From the NCBI RefSeq assembly GCF_016907015.1, contig NZ_JAFBBE010000023.1:1-57494 (forward strand): DNA of 57,494 bases. The letters are read 5' to 3'. Every line of letters begins with the position of its first letter. The stretch's first letter is position 1. The notes below the pieces were generated by a model. The model worked only from the letters and a program-made list of their open reading frames with translations. It had not been told where the DNA came from and made no database searches. Shown in pieces: positions 52,305 to 57,494 of the stretch. The position numbers and the translations under genes are program-made. Origin of the DNA: Oceanisphaera litoralis. GTDB taxonomy: Bacteria; Pseudomonadota; Gammaproteobacteria; Enterobacterales; Aeromonadaceae.

Positions 52305-52688
52305 TCATGTTTTTTGCTGCTCATACTCTTCCCAGCTTGCAAAGCCAATAGGTCTTTTAGGCTGCACAATGTTTTCTCGTTTCATCGCCACGAGAAGAAT
52401 ACTGATTTGGGAAACATGCTGAATAAGCTCTACCGGCTCACCCAACTCGTTTTTTCCTTGAAATGAAATTAGGGATGGATTCCAGTAGCCAATATCTTCA
52501 ATATGAAAAGTAATTGCCTGCCCAAAATTAACCAGCCTTGCACCAACTTCATGCTCTTCATCGAGGGATTGATGGAAATCATTTATCCAATTAATCAAAC
52601 GGCGATGAAATTCATCAGCCAAATTATGATCTTTAGGAGGAAGCATTAACTCTGGTCTATAGCCACCAATCAAATCAGTCGGGTTCAT
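52305..52688 (-). CDS. Cassette ORF, DUF6173-like protein
   Basis: 127-residue cytosolic protein. The segment GARLVNFGQAITFHIEDIGYW then NPSLISFQGK and ELIQHVSQISILLVA resembles DUF6173, a family I recall from phage-related and cassette contexts with unknown function. TAAGGAG precedes the ATG. It is flanked by attC-like sites on both sides, so it is one mobile cassette. Confidence 0.7.
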   Translation of the reverse strand: MNPTDLIGGYRPELMLPPKDHNLADEFHRRLINWINDFHQSLDEEHEVGARLVNFGQAITFHIEDIGYWNPSLISFQGKNELGEPVELIQHVSQISILLVAMKRENIVQPKRPIGFASWEEYEQQKT

Positions 52689-52702
52689 CGTCTCTCCTTA
52701 AA

Positions 52703-52748
52703 CATAACGCCGCAATCACGCGTTTGTCGCGTGCATTGCCTGGTTATG
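52703..52748 (-). other. attC-like recombination site
   Basis: CATAACGCCGCAATCACGCG, loop TTTGT, CGCGTGCATTGCCTGGTTATGC: a compact 46-bp imperfect palindrome with TAACGCC and GGTTATGC edges. This is the clearest attC-like structure in the array. Confidence 0.7.
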
Positions 52749-53235
52749 CACTCATCTCGTTAAAAATGCTGTCCTGAATTTCTCTTAGTTGTGCCGCCTT
52801 TGAAAAAAGGAAATCGTCATACTTATCTCCAATAATGGCACCAATCCCGCCTAGGGTGAAGCTCACAACACGGGTAACGCTATCACCTTTGGCATCTGAC
52901 GAAATCCGCCACTGTTCGACCTGTTCACCTATTTGGGGATTAAGCGACTTTATAACCGTTTCGGTATAGCGAAGCCTCTCATCAAGGGACCTGAGCTTTT
53001 CTGTCCTCTCTGGCGACCAACCTTGTTTTGCTGTTGCGTGGACATCCGCAAAGGTAGCAATCAATAACTGAATATTCTTTAGTAGATTGTCTCCTTTCAG
53101 CAGCTGTTGCCTACTTTTAGTGATAGCCCGTTGAAGTTTGTATGCGAAACATGCTGCAACTGCTGCCGCCAATGTGGCCAGTCCGGCGAATACTGTCGCT
53201 CCTGCTGAAACCCAGCCTGGATCAATCTCTGACAT
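52744..53235 (-). CDS. Cassette ORF, single-pass membrane protein of unknown function
   Basis: 163 residues. The N-terminus MSEIDPGWVSAGATVFAGLA leads into one transmembrane helix (about 8-32), then a helical cytosolic region with coiled-coil character and a Gly-rich stretch (FTLGGIGAIIGDKYDD). No family is recognised. Its architecture (short outside, one helix, coiled coil) is seen in some cassette-encoded defence proteins, but nothing specific can be claimed. Confidence 0.75.
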   Translation of the reverse strand: MSEIDPGWVSAGATVFAGLATLAAAVAACFAYKLQRAITKSRQQLLKGDNLLKNIQLLIATFADVHATAKQGWSPERTEKLRSLDERLRYTETVIKSLNPQIGEQVEQWRISSDAKGDSVTRVVSFTLGGIGAIIGDKYDDFLFSKAAQLREIQDSIFNEMSA

Positions 53236-53260
53236 TACCTACTCCAAAAGTATTCATTGG

Positions 53261-53276
53261 TGCATAACGCCGCACT
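53261..53276 (-). other. attC-like site, half (continued at 54580-54611)
   Basis: TGCATAACGCCGCACT is the left half of an attC-like site. After the IS10-like element, CGCCAAACATAATG and TGCGTTTGGTTATAC form the other half. CATAACGCC..GCAC pairs with GTGCGTTTGGTTAT. Confidence 0.55.
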
Positions 53277-54579
53277 CTAGCGAATCCCCTCATAATTCTC
53301 TTCTGAATCAGAGAGGTAGACGCGCATCCTGCCGTTTGATCTAATGAATTTCGCCAAAAACACATTAGTTCTCAACGTCCCGATGAGGAGAGTGCAGGAT
53401 GCGCGATGTTCATATCCTACAAGAATTGCTGACACAACAGTGCCCTGAAATTCATAAAAAGCGACTGACCTCACTCATGGTGGCCACCTCAGCCTTGCTG
53501 GAGGGGGACACACTGTCTCTAACCGCTCTGGGTCGCAGCATTAATGGTGCTGCGTCAGCTAAACATTCATCTACACCGTGGACGGTTGGCGCTGTATCGC
53601 TGGCATGCAAGCAACCTGTGCGGACTCAATCCCATGCCGGTCATCCTCATCGATTGGTCTGATGTTCGTGAGCAACTCCGGCATATGACGCTCAGAGCAG
53701 CCATCGTACTCAAAGGCCGTTCCATCACGCTCTATGAGCGCGCATTTGCCTGGGAGGATTACAACTCGCCGCGCAGCCACAACCGTTTTTTGCGTGAGCT
53801 GGCGAGCATATTACCTCAGGGAGCCACGCCTTTACTGGTCACCGATGCAGGCTATCGTAATACCTGGTTTCGCGAAGTGGCTTCCTACGGCTGGTACTGG
53901 CTGGGACGAGTGCGCGGTGATGTGGCTTTTACTCCAGCCGATCAGGAGCAGTGGCGCTCAAACAAAACCCTGTATTCCGATGCCAACCAAACACCCCGTT
54001 ATATCGGGCCAGCAAAGCTGGCCAGAAAATCTCCTATTCGTTGCCACCTGTACCTGTATAAAAGCGGCGCCAAAGGGCGTAAAGACCGGCGTACTGCTAA
54101 CTCAGGTCACAAGCACACCGCGCAACGAGAATATCTCAAAGGCAGCAAAGAGCCCTGGCTGCTGGCGACCAACCTTCCGTCAGCATTGTTCAGTGCGGCA
54201 CAAGTGGTGAGGTTTTACGCCCGACGGATGCAGATAGAAGAATCATTCCGGGATCTGAAAAGTCCTCAATACGGATTTGGTCTTCGGCACAGCCGAACCC
54301 GCTGTCCACGGCGCTACGATATCCTGTTGCTCATCGCCTTGCTGGCTGAAATCATCCTGTGGTGGTTCGGTCTTGCCGCTCAGCAGGCGGGTTGGCAGCG
54401 TCACTTTCAAGCCAACACCATTCGACACAGGGCCGTGCTGTCATCGGTCCGGCTCGGTAAAGAAATCCGAAGGCGGCCAAACTATCGTATTACTGAGCAG
54501 ATGCTGTACTGGGCCAGACTGGAGTTAATGCGCTTGGCTCATCACGCGGGGATCAGCGAATGATGAGGGGATCCTCCAG
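53277..54579 (+). mobile_element. IS4-family IS10-like insertion sequence in an attC-like site
   Basis: 1303 bp with ends CTAGCGAATCCCCTCAT and (reverse) CTGGAGGATCCCCTCAT, the conserved IS10 terminal pattern. The 9-bp flanks (CGCCGCACT and CGCCAAACA) share only CGCC and three further positions, so there is no clean target duplication; recombination between copies is possible. Confidence 0.8.
53399..54563 (+). pseudogene. IS10-like transposase with internal deletion/frameshift
   Basis: The first part MRDVHILQELLTQQCPEIHKK to LGRSIN is in one frame. The rest, from LRQLNIHLHRGRLALYRWHAS to HHAGISE, is in another. Compared with IS10 transposase (LGRNLP...KRIDRLLGN), roughly 10-15 codons around 53535-53550 are missing. 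DDE residues in the second part are intact (ILIDWSDVREQ, VTDAGYRNTW, MQIEESFRDLKSP). It is probably inactive. Confidence 0.8.
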
Positions 54580-54620
54580 CGCCAAACATAATGTGCGTTT
54601 GGTTATACTCACTTACTACA

Positions 54621-55217
54621 TCACATTGATTTGTTAAATGATATATCCAAAAACCGTTCAGCTAAAGAAAAATATGTGTGATTAACATTAATGGAGTTTA
54701 ACATTAAAGCTACACTCCCCAAAGAAGCTATTGCAAAACGGTTAGCAAAATTAATCGTTTCTTCAGCTCTGGAGTTGCTTCTGTTTTTAGAGTATTGCAT
54801 TAATTGCTTTGTTCCTGAGTGAGTGAAATTATTTAAACCTTTCCAGTGATGGTCCTTGAATTGTTTCAATGTACCATTTAAATGGGGTTTAAACTCTTCT
54901 AACTCATCTATCATTTCCTGAAAAAGCATGTCTTCTTGTGATTTATTAGTTGATTTAACCCTGTCTCGTTTAAATTGTGAAACCTGCTTTTCAGATGCAC
55001 AATGCTTTAACCATTCAGCTTTGATATGCGCTTCAAATAAAACTCTTAAAAGCGCTGATGCAGCTCCAACATGTTTAAGTTGAATTAAATCGAAAATTGC
55101 TCGTTGTGTATCAAATACGATAAAGTGTAACCGTAATGCCAAGTTATCTTTTTCGCATAATTTAAAATCTTCACCTTTTAACGAGTCAGATATTTCTAAA
55201 GCAATAATATTTTCCAT
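54621..55217 (-). CDS. Cassette ORF, DUF5677/DUF6988-like protein
   Basis: 198 residues, helical. LHFIVFDTQRAIFDLIQLK then GAASALLRVLFEAHIKAEWL and HHWKGLNNFTHSGTKQL match the pattern of DUF5677/DUF6988-type proteins, which are common in mobile elements and have an Arg-x-hydrophobic-Glu helix and a conserved His-Ser near the C-terminus. Function is unknown; a HEPN-like fold has been suggested for relatives. Strongly AT-rich. Its attC-like site lies just downstream, split by the IS10-like element. Confidence 0.7.
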   Translation of the reverse strand: MENIIALEISDSLKGEDFKLCEKDNLALRLHFIVFDTQRAIFDLIQLKHVGAASALLRVLFEAHIKAEWLKHCASEKQVSQFKRDRVKSTNKSQEDMLFQEMIDELEEFKPHLNGTLKQFKDHHWKGLNNFTHSGTKQLMQYSKNRSNSRAEETINFANRFAIASLGSVALMLNSINVNHTYFSLAERFLDISFNKSM

Positions 55218-55236
55218 ATATCATCTCATCATTGAA

Positions 55237-55317
55237 TGTTGCCAACACGCGCACTTTTCTAGGGAAGCCGTAACGGAAAATATGTTGTCGTCCATTTTTT
55301 GTCAATGCAGCCCATGT
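55237..55317 (-). other. attC-like recombination site
   Basis: GTTGCCAACACGCGCAC at one side and TTGTCAATGCAGCCCATG at the other, about 80 bp with a central GGAAGCCGTAACGG segment. Similar to the 52228 site (CCAGCACGCGCGG) but more degenerate. Confidence 0.45.
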
Positions 55318-55665
55318 TTATCGCTCAAGTTTGGCTATTTTCTTTTCAAGTAACTGTATGTCTTTTAACCAACTGTCCGGTGAGTGCAGATTGTTGTGTT
55401 TTCTGTACGCCATAAATTCAGTTCTGGCATTATTATAAGCTTCTAGTGCATTCTCCTTCTCACCGGCCTTCTCGTAAGCTACACCCATCTCTTTGAAGAA
55501 CAAGGGCGTCATAATTTGAATAAATTTAGCGGACTTATCCAAGCTAATGATTTCATTGCATAACTCTACGACTCGTTCATAATTTTTTGCGCGCTTCGCT
55601 TCTTTTAGAGATTTTCGAAGCTGCTGCCAGTGATCAAATATTTTCTGGTCAAAATTAACTGACAT
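55318..55665 (-). CDS. Cassette ORF, TPR-like helical protein
   Basis: 115 residues. It has helix pairs like a tetratricopeptide repeat: NYERVVELCNEIISLDKSAK and MGVAYEKAGEKENALEAYNNA, the latter an excellent TPR consensus (about 66-86). Such proteins mediate protein-protein contact. No partner is evident. No strong ribosome site is seen; the leader is shared with the previous gap. Confidence 0.7.
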   Translation of the reverse strand: MSVNFDQKIFDHWQQLRKSLKEAKRAKNYERVVELCNEIISLDKSAKFIQIMTPLFFKEMGVAYEKAGEKENALEAYNNARTEFMAYRKHNNLHSPDSWLKDIQLLEKKIAKLER

Positions 55666-55725
55666 ATGCCTTGGCCCAATTTGTAATCAGAACGCTACCA
55701 ATTAATAAAGCGGCCCGCTATGGCG

Positions 55726-55917
55726 TCAAATGCTTTTATCATAGGGTTGCAAGTTTCCGGCTTGCTCTCGAATCTTGTACTGACGACGGATCATCTCCTT
55801 ACCTTCTTCCAGCGATATCCCGAGTCCCGCGCAGTGACCAGGCAAAATTGATTTACCACCGCCGTCTCGATATGCCAAGTAGACACTCTCTTCAGTCGTC
55901 AATTTAATATCTGACAT
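55726..55917 (-). CDS. Small unknown protein, last of the cassette-like ORFs
   Basis: 63 residues from MSDIKLTTEE at 55917 (GAGGAG 7 nt upstream; an adjacent ATG at 55920 is also possible). Mid-protein GGGKSILPGHCAGLGISLEEG then MIRRQY. No family recognised. The short gap to the next ORF has no convincing attC, so it may share a cassette with the TPR-like ORF. Confidence 0.6.
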   Translation of the reverse strand: MSDIKLTTEESVYLAYRDGGGKSILPGHCAGLGISLEEGKEMIRRQYKIREQAGNLQPYDKSI

Positions 55918-55941
55918 CATCTTACTCCTCAGGTTGATCAT

Positions 55942-56505
55942 GCTGATTTTTTATGTTTTTTCATCGTTACAATACGTTCACAACGAGCATGTAAATGTTG
56001 ATGAATTGCTGTGCACAGTACCTGCAAACACTGTCTAATAATACATTGATAGTGAATGATTTTTCGGGCCAGGTGCTCATGTATGCACATCTGGCTGCAT
56101 CAACTCGAGGACGTTAGTCGGATAACAAAAATATACTGTATAAGTAACAGGGTTTTGTGATGGCTTTTCTCTTGCTTCCATTTCTGGCAAACACAATACC
56201 GCCGAGTCTTGTGGATAAGCTTGTCTCTCTTCTGCTTTTTCTTTGTTATTGAACACAGCTCAGTAGTATACGTAAAACTCATATGAAGCTCATTAATTAT
56301 AGGCAGCGCAGATTGAAAATGGGAAGAGAAGGATGGTTAAATTTTGCTCTCCAACTAAGTAGTTGATATTTAAAGAATCGTCTGAGTCAATACATGTAAG
56401 TGAACATAATTAGGCTCCGGTTTTCGACTAACGTGAATTTATAAATCAAGTGATGACAGCGATGGTAGTAAGGAAGCTGACTCGCATGCCAGTGTACTTG
56501 CAAAC
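55942..56505. other. AT-rich gap without supported genes
   Basis: About 560 bp of AT-rich DNA. I looked for an integron integrase, attI or promoter at the expected upstream side of the minus-strand cassette run and saw none. The 60-codon open frame at 56100-56282 is Lys-rich with no homology and is not annotated. Confidence 0.6.
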
Positions 56506-56598
56506 TGTAGTGGCACACTTTAAGTGGCCACCTGTTCAGAGGTGATATCATCACCTCATCAGATATACAGGTGACACAATGACAAGCAAGACACATCG
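56506..56598 (+). mobile_element. Possible 5' end of an IS3-family element
   Basis: TGTAGTGGCACACTTTAAGTG-type end, then an ATG (56579) reading MTSKTHRRQ, resembling the first residues of an IS3 orfA (MTSKTRR). It runs directly into an unrelated IS3-family transposase remnant on the other strand. Resemblance is short, so confidence is low. Confidence 0.35.
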
Positions 56599-56599
56599 C

Positions 56600-57234
56600 C
56601 GCCAGCATCGTCGAGCCCTTCATGGCACTGCCGTTGTCCGAGTGCAGCACCAGTGGCCGACCCGCCAACTGCTCCCGCAGGCTCGCCTGTCTCAGCAACT
56701 GCGCGGCCTGCTCGGCACTCTCACACTCATGAACTTCGTTGGCGATCAGTTTGCGGCTGTAGACGCCTTTGATCATGTACCAGTAGAAGTAACGCCCTCT
56801 GAGGGTGGTTGGCAGCCAGGTGATATCCCAGCACCACAGCTGATTCGGGCCATCCGCCACGTGTGTGGTTGGTGTCCGCTTCACCGACGCGGGTGCTGTT
56901 GCTGGGCTTCCTTCAGTACGCGATAAAAGGTCGACTCCGAGGCCAGCCAGGTGCCGCTATCGGCCAGTCGGGCAACGATCTGATGCGGTGGCAGTCTGGC
57001 GAACTCTGGCTGATTGGCGACCTCCAACAGCTGTCGACGCTCGTCCGGACTTAGCTTGTTGACGGGCTCCGGACGTGACGTAGTGGGCCGCCGGTCTTCC
57101 GGGCAATGCTGCCAGCGTTGCAGGGTGCGCAGAGACAGACCCAGCTCGGTACAGGCCTGGGCGCGGCGCGAGCCCGCTGCCACTGCTTCCTCGATCAACT
57201 TTATCGCTTCATGGCGGTCTGGGTGGCTGATCAT
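56600..57234 (-). pseudogene. IS3-family transposase remnant
   Basis: The N-terminal helix-turn-helix part (MISHPDRHEAIKLIEEAVAAG to QQQHPRR, 57234-56881) and the start of the DDE integrase core (TTHVADGPNQLWCWDITWLP to VLHSDNGSAMKGSTM) are in different frames, with a one-base shift at about 56883. The core then stops at about 56600, before the final catalytic Glu. The single-ORF layout fits the IS3 subgroup with 'THVATGPNQVWCWDITW' transposases. Confidence 0.8.
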
Positions 57235-57400
57235 TCGTCCTTGTCCTTCCCCAGAGCGGCGGGTCCATTACGTCCGTTACCGGTAGTGTAGTAAGTCTCC
57301 ACTCCCGCCATTTTCATGTTATTTGTGAGACAATAGACAAAATAATGATAAAAGTGAGCGTGGGATGTTGGGTAAAAAACTATTAGTTTTGGTTTTAGCG

Positions 57401-57417
57401 CTTACGAATCCCCTCAT
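57401..57417. repeat. Third IS10-like terminus near the window edge
   Basis: CTTACGAATCCCCTCAT resembles the left end of the IS10-like element (CTAGCGAATCCCCTCAT). A further IS10-like copy or its remnant probably continues beyond the window. Confidence 0.5.
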
Positions 57418-57494
57418 TTTTATTGTTCAAATAATACCGAAGATCCGCTTGTATAAGCGGTGCTGAGACAGGTAGTAAGAAAACTTCGCCATCA

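Noticed and set aside
55942-56505. Integron integrase or attI upstream of the cassette-like ORFs
   Set aside because: No tyrosine-recombinase motifs and no attI-like sequence could be seen on either strand.

Overview
The window looks like a chromosomal segment of a GC-rich marine or brackish gammaproteobacterium, most like the Aeromonadales (Oceanimonas, Oceanisphaera or Zobellella type). This rests on tex next to greB, the yjfIJKL-ygiBC cluster, protein-level resemblance and base composition. No rRNA or tRNA gene was seen, so the genus is inferred.

Region by region: (1) 1-7.5 kb holds a complete type I Wadjet (jetABCD) anti-plasmid operon on the minus strand. It abuts the stump of an HI0074-type (HEPN) gene and a LysR fragment. 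(2) 7.5-14.5 kb has metabolic genes: allE-like aminohydrolase, pirin, azoreductase with a divergent LysR regulator, a decapitated yjjG, a LysE exporter, a VOC protein and a beta-CASP metallo-hydrolase. (3) 14.5-18.8 kb is one minus-strand block of YjfI, PspA-like YjfJ, YjfK, YjfL, YgiB and YgiC homologues, a membrane-stress and ATP-grasp module. (4) 19-30.6 kb has a nucleotide-salvage pair whose PRPP-synthetase-like gene carries an in-frame amber codon, a small unknown protein, an rsuA fossil, an MFS carrier, a SnoaL-like protein, a Tat-exported dienelactone hydrolase behind a GNAT fossil, a MacAB-like three-gene exporter and an EEP-family phosphodiesterase. (5) 30.6-43.3 kb has a membrane PAS-GGDEF-EAL protein, a decayed diguanylate cyclase, a glycosyltransferase, manC, rsuA, a GNAT, an ADP-ribosylglycohydrolase-like protein, an exported pyrophosphatase and tex.

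(6) 43.6-57.5 kb is the mobile part. An AT-rich element has broken the host greB at codon 48. It brings a four-gene operon, gmtY-gmtZ-gmtX (a gamma-mobile-trio recombination module) followed by a complete greB of its own, so it appears to restore the function it destroys. Its cargo is scrambled: an IS5/IS903-type element interrupted by an IS1634-type element with a 6-bp duplication, then a run of small minus-strand ORFs separated by attC-like sites with no integrase in view (an integron-less cassette cluster), with IS10-like ends sitting at attC-like sites, and IS3 debris at the right end. The right boundary of the element, which should carry greB codons 1-47, is not in the window.

At least four copies of a large palindromic intergenic repeat (1-60, 14.16-14.48, 35.13-35.46 and 43.05-43.28 kb) and two copies of a second repeat family lie between genes. 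The segment is also rich in gene fossils: HEPN stump, LysR, yjjG, rsuA, GNAT, diguanylate cyclase, host greB, and an amber-split PRPP-synthetase-like gene.
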